NCBI GenBank assembly: GCA_041987205.1
Contig: JBHIWX010000004.1
Span: 1-64,000 of the forward strand
Length of the DNA: 64,000 nucleotides
Direction: 5' to 3'
Origin: BOKV01 sp041987205
Lineage (GTDB): Bacteria; Pseudomonadota; Alphaproteobacteria; Rhizobiales; Rhizobiaceae
Made by a program: the position numbers and the translations under genes. This document shows, one piece after another, positions 52,356-60,183 of this stretch. Position 1 is the stretch's first letter, and each line of letters begins with the position of its first letter. A model generated the notes under the pieces. That model was given only the letters and a program-made list of their open reading frames with translations, was not told the DNA's origin and searched no databases.

Positions 52356-52370
52356 TTAAGGGCCTGTTAA
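52356..52370. promoter_or_regulatory. CtrA binding site upstream of ftsK
   Basis: TTAAGGGCCTGTTAA, an exact TTAA-N7-TTAA match, 80 bp before the ftsK ATG. Cell-cycle regulation of ftsK by CtrA is known in Caulobacter. It and the oriC site are the two exact matches I noticed. Confidence 0.7.
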
Positions 52371-52414
52371 CCATGGGCGGCCGGCGACGGTTCGTGGAGA
52401 ACGAAAAGCGCATG

Positions 52415-52442
52415 AAAAAAGGCCCGGGACGAAGCCCGGGCC
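52415..52442 (-). terminator. intrinsic terminator of the proximal amtB
   Basis: 8-bp perfect stem (GGCCCGGG at 52421-52428, CCCGGGCC at 52435-52442, 6-nt loop) followed on the minus strand by TTTTTT. It ends the glnK-amtB transcript. Confidence 0.9.
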
Positions 52443-52491
52443 CAGTTGTTGGAACGGCTGGAAGAACCTGCGCGTCCCGACGGGATCGTGA

Positions 52492-52519
52492 CCCGCCCCG
52501 ATCTTGTCGCCGGGGCGGG
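52492..52519. other. 9-bp perfect hairpin just past the amtB stop
   Basis: CCCGCCCCG at 52492-52500 and CGGGGCGGG at 52511-52519 with a 10-nt loop, 12 bp after the amtB stop. No U-tract follows. It precedes the intrinsic terminator and may protect the 3' end of the message. Confidence 0.5.
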
Positions 52520-52531
52520 AAGCTCTTGCGA

Positions 52532-53887
52532 TCAGCCTATGCCGAATTCGGGATAGGCTTCGACGCCGACCTCGGCCTTGTCGAGGCCCATTTCCTCTTC
52601 CTCGTCCGAGACGCGGATGCCCATGATCATCTTGATGATTGCCCAGATGACGAAGGAAACCACGAAGACGAATACACCGACGATGATGATGGAGACTACC
52701 TGACCATACAGCGTTGCGTCTGGGTTGGTGATGACTACGGCCAGCGTGCCCCAGATACCCGCGAGCAGGTGGACGGGAATGGCGCCGACGACGTCGTCGA
52801 TCTTCAGCTTGTCGAGCATCGGAACGGCGAAGACCACGATGACACCGCCGACGGCGCCGATCAGGGTTGCAGCACCCAGACCCGGGGTCAGCGGCTCTGC
52901 CGTGATCGAGACCAGACCGGCAAGCGCGCCGTTCAGGACCATCGTCAGGTCGACCTTCTTGTAGAGCAGCTGCATCAGGATCAGTGCGGCGATGGCACCA
53001 CCGGCTGCCGCCGTGTTGGTGTTGGCCATGATGCGCGAGATGTCGGCAACGTTACCGGCGGTGTTCATGTAGAGCTGTGAACCGCCGTTGAAGCCGAACC
53101 AGCCGAGCCACAGGATGAACGTGCCGAGCGTGGCGAGCGGCATGGAGGAACCCGGCATCGGGTTGACCTTGCCGTCGACATATTTGCCCTTGCGCGCGCC
53201 GAGGAGGAAGGCACCCGCGAGTGCTGCCCAGCCACCGACCGAGTGAACGACCGTCGAACCCGCGAAATCCAGGAAGCCGAGATTGGAATCGAGGAAACCA
53301 CCGCCCCACTTCCAGGAAGCCTGGATCGGGTAGATGAGGCCGGTCAGGATGACGATGAACAGCAGGAAGGGCCACAGCTTGATGCGCTCGGCGAGTGTGC
53401 CGGAGACGATCGAGGCCGTGGTGGCGCAGAACATCAGCTGGAAGAAGAAGTCGGAACCGACCGAAGCGTAGGTCAGGTCGACATCGGATGCGGCCACGCC
53501 GACGGCTTCGAGCTGGGCCGTGCCGAAGGCGCCGAGCCACAGGTTGATCGTCCAGTTGTCACCCGGATACATCAGATTGTAGCCGATGAGGTAGTAGGCG
53601 ACGGCAGCGATCGAGAACAGCGAGATGTTCTTGAGGAGCTGCATGGACACGTTCTTGCGGCGCACGAGGCCGGCTTCCAGCATGGTGAAGCCTGCCGCCA
53701 TCCACATCACCAGGAAGCCGGTGACGAGGAACATGAAGGTGGTCAGGATGAAGCCGACTTCCTCCGGCACGCCTGCAGCGGCGGCTGCGGGTGCGGCCTC
53801 CGTTGTTTCCTGGGCGAATGCCGCACCTGCCAATGCAAGCGTGGTTACCCCGAAGACAAGGGCCTTTTTACCGATTGCCTTGTTCAT
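52532..53887 (-). CDS. amtB: ammonium transporter (Amt family), proximal paralog
   Basis: Inner-membrane ammonium channel regulated by the adjacent PII protein. 451 residues: signal peptide (KKALVFGVTTLALAGAAFA-Q), eleven hydrophobic segments, the external gate region and twin pore histidines (FAGSTVVHSVGGW and IPVHLLAGIWG), and a C-terminal tail with GIRVSDEEEEMGLD that contacts GlnK. It differs substantially from the second amtB in this window. ATG at 53885-53887 follows AGGAGA, 31 bp after its glnK. A terminator follows the gene. Confidence 0.95.
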   Translation of the reverse strand: MNKAIGKKALVFGVTTLALAGAAFAQETTEAAPAAAAAGVPEEVGFILTTFMFLVTGFLVMWMAAGFTMLEAGLVRRKNVSMQLLKNISLFSIAAVAYYLIGYNLMYPGDNWTINLWLGAFGTAQLEAVGVAASDVDLTYASVGSDFFFQLMFCATTASIVSGTLAERIKLWPFLLFIVILTGLIYPIQASWKWGGGFLDSNLGFLDFAGSTVVHSVGGWAALAGAFLLGARKGKYVDGKVNPMPGSSMPLATLGTFILWLGWFGFNGGSQLYMNTAGNVADISRIMANTNTAAAGGAIAALILMQLLYKKVDLTMVLNGALAGLVSITAEPLTPGLGAATLIGAVGGVIVVFAVPMLDKLKIDDVVGAIPVHLLAGIWGTLAVVITNPDATLYGQVVSIIIVGVFVFVVSFVIWAIIKMIMGIRVSDEEEEMGLDKAEVGVEAYPEFGIG

Positions 53888-53918
53888 TGATTTGTTTCTC
53901 CTTTTGCTTCGGGCGCCC

Positions 53919-54257
53919 TTAGAGCGCGTCGGCGTCGGTTTCGCCGGTACGAATGCGAACGACCTGGTCGATGGTGTAGACAAAGATCTTGCCGTCGCCG
54001 ATCTGGCCGGTCTTGGCCGCGCCCGCGATGGCTTCGACAGTCTTGGTGACCTGATCGGACGCCACGGCGACCTCGATCTTCAGCTTCGGAAGGAAGCTGA
54101 CCGCGTATTCGGTACCGCGATAGATTTCGGTATGACCCTTCTGGCGACCGTAGCCCTTCACCTCGGTCACGGTCAGGCCCTGGATGCCCAGCGCCGTCAG
54201 GGCGTCACGCACCTCATCGAGTTTGAATGGCTTGATGACAGCCATGACAATTTTCAT
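53919..54257 (-). CDS. glnK: PII nitrogen regulatory protein GlnK, proximal paralog
   Basis: Trimeric nitrogen/carbon sensor that binds ATP, ADP and 2-oxoglutarate and blocks the Amt channel when nitrogen is plentiful. 112 residues, starting MKIVMAVIKPFKLDEVRDAL, with the T-loop uridylylation tyrosine in EIYRGTEYAV and the C-loop RIRTGE. By eye 13 of 112 positions differ from the other GlnK in the window. A sigma-54-like promoter lies about 100 bp upstream at 54358-54373. Confidence 0.97.
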   Translation of the reverse strand: MKIVMAVIKPFKLDEVRDALTALGIQGLTVTEVKGYGRQKGHTEIYRGTEYAVSFLPKLKIEVAVASDQVTKTVEAIAGAAKTGQIGDGKIFVYTIDQVVRIRTGETDADAL

Positions 54258-54357
54258 TCAATCACCCGTTTCGTTTCAGACAGCCCGGGAGAGGCCGCCC
54301 TGGTTACAGAAACACCGCTACGGAACTCGCGCCCCGCAACCCGCAACCGCGTAGGGA

Positions 54358-54373
54358 TTCAAACCGCGTGCCA
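54358..54373 (-). promoter_or_regulatory. sigma-54-like promoter of the proximal glnK-amtB
   Basis: On the minus strand TGGCACGCGGTTTGAA: TGGCAC, 5 nt, TTGA. It fits the -24/-12 consensus TGGCAC-N5-TTGCW except that the -12 GC is GA. The distal glnK promoter has the same deviation. This places the start near 54346, with a leader of about 90 nt. Confidence 0.62.
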
Positions 54374-54616
54374 GACTCGACCCGGCGCGATAAACGACTG
54401 TTAACAAAGCGTGAATCAGGGTCAGCGCGCGAAATGGCTCAAGTCGGCGCCTCAGAACTGCGCGCCATTTATGCAGAATCGTCTTGTTGATTATTTTTTG
54501 GGCACCTTTTGTGCTGCGCTGCAGCGAGACATGGGCCCGGACCATCAGGACCATCAGGACATCGCATTCACGAGGTTCCGTTAGGTCATTTGTGCCGGCC
54601 CTTGCGGGTCTGGAAA

Positions 54617-54649
54617 TGAAAACGGCCGGGCATCGGAATGCCCGGCCGT
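54617..54649 (-). terminator. intrinsic terminator of the distal amtB
   Basis: 12-bp perfect stem (arms 54622-54633 and 54638-54649, 4-nt loop) followed on the minus strand by TTTT. It lies 22 bp past the amtB stop. Confidence 0.92.
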
Positions 54650-54671
54650 GATCGTTGTCGCGTCAAGCCGA

Positions 54672-56045
54672 TCAGCTGTGGTAGGCGCTTTCGCCGTGAG
54701 AGGACAGGTCGAGACCGATCCGTTCCTCTTCCTCGGTGGCGCGGATGCCGGTGATCGCCTTGACGATGTAGATGATCACGAGCGAACCGATGCCCGACCA
54801 GACCAGGGTGACGAGGACGGCCTTGATCTGGATCCAGACCTGGCTCGCCATCGAGAAATCGTCACCGCCGGTGCCGCCGAAATAGGGCGCGACCAGAATG
54901 CCGGTGCCGATGGCGCCGACGATGCCGCCGATGCCATGGACGCCGAAGACGTCGAGGCTGTCGTCATAGCCGAATCTCGACTTCACGGTGGAGACGAAGA
55001 AGTAGCAGATCGGCGAGACGACAAGGCCGAGGACGAGCGCGCCGACCGGGCCGGACGTGCCACAGGCCGGCGTGACCGCGACGAGGCCGGCCACGATGCC
55101 GGATGCCGCGCCCAGGCCGGAGGACTTGCCGCGTGCGATCGCCTCGACGACGGACCAGGAGACGATGGCTCCGGCCGTCGCGATGAAAGTGTTCATCATC
55201 GCCAGCGTGGCATTGGAGGTCGCCTCGAGGTTGGAGCCGGCGTTGAAGCCGAACCAGCCGACCCAGAGCATGGCGGCGCCGACCATGGTCAGTGTCATGG
55301 AATGCGGTGCCATGTTGTCCTTGCCGAAGCCGAGGCGCTTGCCGAGCACGATGGCGAAGATCAGGCCCGCCACACCGGCATTGATGTGCACCACGGTGCC
55401 GCCGGCAAAGTCGATCGCACCCCAGGTGAAGAGAAGGCCCGCGCCGTCCCAGACCATGTGGGCGATCGGGAAGTAGACAAAGGTGACCCACAGGATCACG
55501 AACAGGATCACGCCGGAGAATTTGGCGCGTTCGGCGAAGGCGCCGACGATCAGCGCCGGCGTGATGGCCGCGAAGGTCATCTGGAAGGCGATGAAGACAT
55601 ATTCGGGAAGCACGACGCCGTCGGTGAAGGTCGCGGCGGTGGAATCCATCGTGACGCCAGACAGGAACAGCTTGGCCGTACCGCCCCAGAAGGGCGAGGT
55701 GCCGCCGCCGAAGGCGAAGGAATAGCCCCACAATACCCACACGATCATCACCACGGCGGTGATCAGCGTGCACTGCATGAGCACGGACAGCATGTTCTTG
55801 GAGCGGACCAGACCGCCATAGAATAGGGCGAGGCCGGGAATGATCATGAACAGGACCAGAAGCGTGGAGGTCATCATCCAGGCGGTATCGCCCTTGTCCA
55901 TGACCGGCGCGGCTTCGGCCGCAGCCTCCGTCGCGGTTTCCTGCGCCCAGGCAGCGGCGCTCGCCGCGAAGGTCAGCAGGCCTCCCCCGGCCAGTCGCGC
56001 GGCGACCGAACCCAGGCGGGAAGGAAGAATGTCAGCAGATTTCAT
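54672..56045 (-). CDS. amtB: ammonium transporter (Amt family), distal paralog
   Basis: Classical proteobacterial AmtB-type ammonium channel. 457 residues with signal peptide (ending SAAAWA-QETA), eleven membrane segments, LFYGGLVRSKNMLSVLMQC, the pore DFAGGTVVHINAGVAGL (Asp-160/His-168 region) and VFGVHGIGGIVGAIG (second pore histidine), and the C-terminal GIRATEEEERIGLD. ATG at 56043-56045 follows GGAG. It lies 36 bp after its glnK and ends in a strong terminator. Confidence 0.96.
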   Translation of the reverse strand: MKSADILPSRLGSVAARLAGGGLLTFAASAAAWAQETATEAAAEAAPVMDKGDTAWMMTSTLLVLFMIIPGLALFYGGLVRSKNMLSVLMQCTLITAVVMIVWVLWGYSFAFGGGTSPFWGGTAKLFLSGVTMDSTAATFTDGVVLPEYVFIAFQMTFAAITPALIVGAFAERAKFSGVILFVILWVTFVYFPIAHMVWDGAGLLFTWGAIDFAGGTVVHINAGVAGLIFAIVLGKRLGFGKDNMAPHSMTLTMVGAAMLWVGWFGFNAGSNLEATSNATLAMMNTFIATAGAIVSWSVVEAIARGKSSGLGAASGIVAGLVAVTPACGTSGPVGALVLGLVVSPICYFFVSTVKSRFGYDDSLDVFGVHGIGGIVGAIGTGILVAPYFGGTGGDDFSMASQVWIQIKAVLVTLVWSGIGSLVIIYIVKAITGIRATEEEERIGLDLSSHGESAYHS

Positions 56046-56081
56046 CGGGTAGTCTCCATGGATGGTCATGCGATGGCCCGG

Positions 56082-56420
56082 TCAGAGGGCATCGTTACCG
56101 GTTTCGCCGGTGCGGATGCGAACGGCCTGGTCGATGGCGTAGACAAAGATCTTTCCGTCGCCGATCTGGCCGGTCTTGGCCGCGCCCGCTACGGCCTCGA
56201 TGGCCTTGTCGACCATGTCGGCGGCGACCGCGATCTCGATCTTCAGCTTGGGAAGGAAATTCACGGCATATTCGGTGCCGCGATAGATTTCGGTGTGGCC
56301 CTTCTGGCGGCCGTAGCCCTTGACCTCGGTTACCGTCAGACCCTGTATGCCAATCGCCGTGAGGGCATCGCGCACCTCATCGAGCTTGAATGGCTTGATG
56401 ACTGCCATGACAATCTTCAT
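56082..56420 (-). CDS. glnK: PII nitrogen regulatory protein GlnK, distal paralog
   Basis: PII-family signal protein, 112 residues, 36 bp upstream of its amtB. All key elements are present: MKIVMAVIKPFKLDEVRDAL, T-loop EIYRGTEYAVNF with the uridylylated tyrosine, GKIFVYAIDQAVRIRTGE. About 88% identical to the other GlnK here, counting by eye, far more than the two amtB genes are to each other. A sigma-54-like promoter lies about 200 bp upstream at 56623-56638. Its expression is expected under nitrogen limitation through NtrC. Confidence 0.97.
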   Translation of the reverse strand: MKIVMAVIKPFKLDEVRDALTAIGIQGLTVTEVKGYGRQKGHTEIYRGTEYAVNFLPKLKIEIAVAADMVDKAIEAVAGAAKTGQIGDGKIFVYAIDQAVRIRTGETGNDAL

Positions 56421-56790
56421 TCGATCACCCGTTCGTTTGACGTGGCCGACAAACGGCCACCGATGCGCTTCTTGTTATCGGAACCGGTGAACGCACCTGG
56501 TCCCGGCTTGTGACGGCCAGGATGCGAAATCAGACGCCGCCCGGCGCCTGCATGCCTCCCGATCTGCCATAACGGAATCACGTCGCGCGCCTGCGCCGCC
56601 GCGATCCGCCCGGCTGCAATCTATCAAGCGGCGTGCCAGATCGCGAAAAGTGGCCTTAACCGATTGTTATTGATTGGAATTCCTGACCAGAATTGTACCG
56701 CAGTGGCGGTTGCTTCCTGTGCAGGTGACGCATAATTGGCCGAAAAATGCCTATCAGATGTGCAAATTCCAGAAATTGCCTAGCAATTGT
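56421..56790. other. glnK upstream region / tesB downstream region
   Basis: 370 bp without a gene. It carries the distal glnK sigma-54-like promoter (56623-56638) and a 7-of-8 CtrA-like match TTAACCGATTGTTAT (56656-56670). The part from 56640 to 56790 is noticeably A+T-richer. I see no clear NtrC site and no terminator for tesB. Confidence 0.5.
56623..56638 (-). promoter_or_regulatory. sigma-54-like promoter of the distal glnK-amtB
   Basis: On the minus strand TGGCACGCCGCTTGAT: TGGCAC, 5 nt, TTGA. It matches the -24/-12 consensus except for A in place of C in the -12 GC. The start would be near 56611, with a leader of about 190 nt. Confidence 0.62.
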
Positions 56791-57657
56791 TCAGCCTTTC
56801 CGGCGTTCGCGGATCAGGCCTTCCTGCGCCACGGAGGCGATCAGCACGCCATCGCGCGTGTAGATGCTGCCACGTGTGAAACCGCGTCCGCCCGAGGCGT
56901 TGGGGCTGTCCTGCGTATAGAGGTGCCAGTCCTGCATGCGCGCGGGGCGGTGGAACCAGATGGCGTGATCGAGGCTTGCCACCTGCAGTTCCGGATCGAA
57001 TACCGCCCGGCCATGGGCATAAAGCGAGGTATCGATCAGGGTCATGTCGGACGCATAGGCGAGGACGCAGGCCTGGATCGCCGGATCGTCAGGCAGTTCG
57101 CCGGTGGCGCGCATCCAGGTGTGCTGGACGGGATCCAGCTTTTCAGAGGACAGAAAATGGGTCAGGTCGGTCGGCCGGATTTCGATGGGCCGATCGCGCT
57201 GCCAGTAGCGGCGAATGTGCTCTGGCGCGTTGCCGATGTATTTGTCTGCAAGCTCCTTGTCGCTCGCCAGCGATTCGGGCGGTGCGATCTGCGGCATGGG
57301 CAGGAAGTGCTCGAGCCCGGCTTCCTGCACCTGGAAGGATGCCGACATCGAGAAGATGGCCTTGCCGTGCTGCAGGGCGACGACCCGGCGCGTGGTGAAG
57401 CTGCCGCCGTCGCGAATGCGGTCGACCTGATAGATGATGGGGATCTGCGGGTCACCGGGACGCATGAAATAGCAATGCAGGGAATGGACCTGCCGTTCGG
57501 CGGTGACGGTGCGCTGCGCGGCGACCAGTGCCTGGCCGATGACCTGTCCACCGAAAACGCGCTGCCAGCCGACCTTGGGCGACAGGCCGCGATACAGATC
57601 CTCTTCCAGTTTTTCCAGTGCGAGCAACTGGATGAGTGAGGCGACCGCCCTGGACAT
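56791..57657 (-). CDS. tesB: acyl-CoA thioesterase II
   Basis: Hydrolyses medium- and long-chain acyl-CoA; a double hotdog enzyme. 288 residues with YRGLSPKVGWQRVFGGQVIG, VHSLHCYFMRPGDPQIP, and the C-terminal SLDHAIWFHRP with the active-site aspartate, ending ASVAQEGLIR. The ATG at 57655-57657 follows AAGGAAG; a TTG further upstream is unlikely. It is upstream of the glnK-amtB genes and divergent from the UbiH-type gene, the usual Rhizobiales order. Confidence 0.94.
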   Translation of the reverse strand: MSRAVASLIQLLALEKLEEDLYRGLSPKVGWQRVFGGQVIGQALVAAQRTVTAERQVHSLHCYFMRPGDPQIPIIYQVDRIRDGGSFTTRRVVALQHGKAIFSMSASFQVQEAGLEHFLPMPQIAPPESLASDKELADKYIGNAPEHIRRYWQRDRPIEIRPTDLTHFLSSEKLDPVQHTWMRATGELPDDPAIQACVLAYASDMTLIDTSLYAHGRAVFDPELQVASLDHAIWFHRPARMQDWHLYTQDSPNASGGRGFTRGSIYTRDGVLIASVAQEGLIRERRKG

Positions 57658-57815
57658 GTTCGTGTCTTCCTTCAAGTTCTGCGCCTCAAAAACACATCTG
57701 TTTTCGCATGCGATGCGGCATTGCCGTCAATGGCGCCACAATAGGCATTATGATAGGGCAGACGGCAAGACAAGGACGGGCCGGACGGGAAAACCCGGGT
57801 CGAACGGTCAAACAC

Positions 57816-57846
57816 AGCGACAGCATGGCGGAGCGACAGCATGGCG
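57816..57846 (+). repeat. tandem 15-bp repeat at the UbiH-type gene start
   Basis: AGCGACAGCATGGCG occurs at 57816-57830 and 57832-57846 (16-bp period). Each copy contains an ATG (57825 and 57841), out of frame with each other. Only the second opens the long gene. The first opens a 27-codon overlapping frame. Confidence 0.85.
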
Positions 57847-59148
57847 CGGAAACCGGCGCACGGAAATCAGGGCGAGCAAAACGCATCGGCGCTGGAACGC
57901 GTGCCTGAGCGTATCGATGTGTTGATCGCCGGTGGCGGCTATGTCGGACTTTCGGCGGCCGTCGCGATTGCCGGCGCGGATGCCGGACTGAAGGTGACGG
58001 TCGTCGATCCGGTGCCGCAGGAAGCAATCGAGAAGGATGTGCGCGCCTCGGCGATTGCCGCCGCCGCCACGCGCATGCTGGAACGGCTGGACGTGTGGGA
58101 CGAACTTGCCGAAGACGCGCAGCCGATCAACGAAATGATCGTCACCGACAGCAAGCTGTCGGATGCCACGCGACCGGTGTTCCTGACTTTTGCGAATGAA
58201 ACGGGTGCCAACGATGTGGGCGCCGGGGAAACAGGTGCAAACGAGGCGCCCTTTGCGCACATGCTGCCCAACCGTTCGCTGGTCAAGGCGCTGCGCCGGA
58301 AGGCCGAATCGCTTGGCGTGACGCTGGTGACCGATCGAGTCGAGGGATTCGCTGTCGGTCCGGGCGCCGTCGACGTCACGCTGGGCAACCGTCCGATACG
58401 GGCGAGCGTGCTGGTCGCCGCCGACGGGGTGCGCTCGAAGCTGCGCGAGGCTGCCGGTATCCGCACCGTTCACTGGCCCTACGACCAGATGGGCATCGTC
58501 GCGACGGTGGCCCATGAGCGTCCGCATCAGGGCCGTGCCGAGGAACATTTCCTGCCGTCTGGACCGTTTGCGATCCTGCCCTTGAAGGGCAATCGTTCAT
58601 CGCTGGTCTGGACGGAGCGTTCCAAAGACGCCGAACGTCTGATGGCGGCCGATGATCTGACCTTCGAACTGGAACTCGAGCAGCGCTTCGGCCACAAGCT
58701 GGGCGCGCTGACGGTCGAGGGGCAGCGCCGCGCCTTCCCGCTCGGGCTGACGCTGGCGTGCGACACGGTCAAGGAGCGTTTCGTGCTAGCGGGCGATGCC
58801 GCGCACGGCATTCATCCCATTGCCGGACAGGGTCTCAATCTCGGCTTCAAGGACGCCGCCGCGCTGGCAGAAACGCTGGTCGAGGCGCACCGGTTGGGTC
58901 TCGACATCGGTTCGCTCGCCGTTCTGGAGCGCTACCAGCAATGGCGGCGCTTCGACACGGTGCAGATGGGCGTGACGACGGATGTGCTGAACCGGCTGTT
59001 TTCCAATGACAATCCGCTGCTGCGCGCAGTGCGCGATGCCGGTCTCGGCATGGTCGACCGGTTGCCGGGCCTCAAAAAGCGGTTCATCGATCAGGCTGCC
59101 GGCTATGGTAGCAGTACGCCGCGGCTGCTCAGGGGCGAGGCGATCTGA
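57841..59148 (+). CDS. UbiH/COQ6-family FAD monooxygenase
   Basis: FAD-dependent aromatic hydroxylase for ubiquinone ring modification. 435 residues, with the dinucleotide fold IDVLIAGGGYVGLSAAVAIA, the DG motif LVAADGVRSKLRE, and the GD motif FVLAGDAAHGIHPIAGQGLN. Family members hydroxylate C5, C1 or C6 (UbiI/UbiH/UbiF/UbiL types); which is not decided by sequence here. The ATG at 57841 lies in a tandem repeat. It converges with the Trm112-like gene. Confidence 0.92.
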   Translation: MARKPAHGNQGEQNASALERVPERIDVLIAGGGYVGLSAAVAIAGADAGLKVTVVDPVPQEAIEKDVRASAIAAAATRMLERLDVWDELAEDAQPINEMIVTDSKLSDATRPVFLTFANETGANDVGAGETGANEAPFAHMLPNRSLVKALRRKAESLGVTLVTDRVEGFAVGPGAVDVTLGNRPIRASVLVAADGVRSKLREAAGIRTVHWPYDQMGIVATVAHERPHQGRAEEHFLPSGPFAILPLKGNRSSLVWTERSKDAERLMAADDLTFELELEQRFGHKLGALTVEGQRRAFPLGLTLACDTVKERFVLAGDAAHGIHPIAGQGLNLGFKDAAALAETLVEAHRLGLDIGSLAVLERYQQWRRFDTVQMGVTTDVLNRLFSNDNPLLRAVRDAGLGMVDRLPGLKKRFIDQAAGYGSSTPRLLRGEAI

Positions 59149-59170
59149 AGATTGCCCGGCTGGGCCGATC

Positions 59171-59464
59171 CTAATCGGCCGACAATTCGCTGTCGGTCAG
59201 GTTGCGCGCTTCCGAGGCGAGCATGATGGGGATTGCATCGCGGATGGGGTAGGCGAGCCGGGCGGCGCGCGAGACCAGTTCGTTCTTCTCGTGGTCGAAT
59301 TCAAGCGTGGTGCGCGTCAGCGGGCAGACCAGCATTTCCAAAAGTTTCGGGTCGACAGCGGCGGTATGCGCATGGCCCGGCGTCAGGGACGGCACATGCA
59401 GGCCGTGATTCTCGGCCGGCTTTCCCTCCTTTTCGTCGCTATTCCTTTTGCCGGCATCCGTCAC
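59171..59464 (-). CDS. Trm112-like protein (UPF0434/DUF343)
   Basis: Small zinc-ribbon-like protein of the Trm112/YcaR family; 97 residues from the GTG at 59462-59464, which overlaps the stop of the LON-domain gene (GTGA). The conserved core is VDPKLLEMLVCPLTRTTLEF and LAYPIRDAIPIML, present in the last 65 residues. Only one cysteine (CPLT) is visible, so the zinc site is degenerate, as is common in bacterial members. The N-terminal 30 residues look extended; a GTG nearer the core would give a shorter protein. Confidence 0.88.
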   Translation of the reverse strand: MTDAGKRNSDEKEGKPAENHGLHVPSLTPGHAHTAAVDPKLLEMLVCPLTRTTLEFDHEKNELVSRAARLAYPIRDAIPIMLASEARNLTDSELSAD

Positions 59465-60138
59465 TGAATGATTGTTCCCGATACACCGGCGTCGCGGGCG
59501 AGCGCGATTTCGGCGATGGCGATCAGCGTCTCGGCGCGCGCCTTCAGTGTGTCGGCTTCGAGCAGGGCCTGCTTTTCGGCCGGGCCATAGGGGCTCATCA
59601 TGCACAGCGCGGTCACCAGCGTGTCGTTGCCGGCCTTGCGGACCGAATCCCAGTCGGCCTCCATGCCGTTGGCGTCGAGATATTTGCGAAATGTCGCGAG
59701 CAGCGTTTGGCGATCGACTTCGGCGCCGTTGTCGCGGCATTCGAGCTCTTCGCCGAATGGCTCGATGCGGCAGCGGCGATAGCTGCCGTTCCCTTCCACC
59801 TCCTCGGCGATGCGGTAGCGGCAGATCCCGGTCAGATTGATGAGGTAGCGGCCGTCGCCGGTCTCCTGGAAGGCAGTGATGCGGCCGAGGCAACCTAGCC
59901 TGCACAGCAGCGGCTCGCCATTGGCAGAGACCGCCGTATCCTCGCCGAAACGCGGCTGGACCATGCCGATCAGGCGTTCGCGGCACAGCGCGTCGTCGAT
60001 CATCGCCAGATAGCGCGGCTCGAAGATGTTGAGCGGCATCTGGCCGCCCGGCAGAAGCAGTGCACCGGACAGCGGAAAGATCGGCACGACATCGGGGATG
60101 TCGGCTAGACTGGCATATTCGGCGTTACCGGCTCTCAT
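59461..60138 (-). CDS. LON substrate-binding-domain protein
   Basis: A stand-alone N-terminal LON (LonA substrate-binding, PUA-like) domain protein of 225 residues; no ATPase or protease domain. Motifs: VVPIFPLSGALLLPGGQMPL, FEPRYLAMIDDAL and GCLGRITAFQETGDGRY, LINLTGICRYRI. The role is unknown in bacteria. The ATG at 60136-60138 follows GGAGAG, preferred over GTG 60144. It is translationally coupled with the Trm112-like gene and starts 45 bp after the thioredoxin gene. Confidence 0.9.
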   Translation of the reverse strand: MRAGNAEYASLADIPDVVPIFPLSGALLLPGGQMPLNIFEPRYLAMIDDALCRERLIGMVQPRFGEDTAVSANGEPLLCRLGCLGRITAFQETGDGRYLINLTGICRYRIAEEVEGNGSYRRCRIEPFGEELECRDNGAEVDRQTLLATFRKYLDANGMEADWDSVRKAGNDTLVTALCMMSPYGPAEKQALLEADTLKARAETLIAIAEIALARDAGVSGTIIQ

Positions 60139-60183
60139 TCCCACTCTCTCCTCCGCAGGAATGTAAGTCGGCGCCGAAAAAAC

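Larger units (their letters stand above)
54258..54671. other. intergenic region between the two glnK-amtB modules
   Basis: 414 bp without a convincing gene. Contents: the sigma-54-like promoter of the proximal glnK (54358-54373), a 7-of-8 CtrA-type half match TTAACAAAGCGTGAA (54401-54415), GCAC-N5-GTGC (54502-54514), a 9-bp tandem repeat GGACCATCA twice (54539-54556) and the terminator of the distal amtB (54617-54649). The rest shows nothing I recognise. Confidence 0.6.

Noticed and set aside
54502..54514. GCAC-N5-GTGC dyad as an NtrC site upstream of glnK
   Set aside because: NtrC half-sites need seven bases between GCAC and GTGC; here there are five, so it does not fit.
54539..54563. 9-bp tandem repeat GGACCATCA
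   Set aside because: Two copies only, no partner elsewhere seen and no plausible function; recorded within the intergenic entry.
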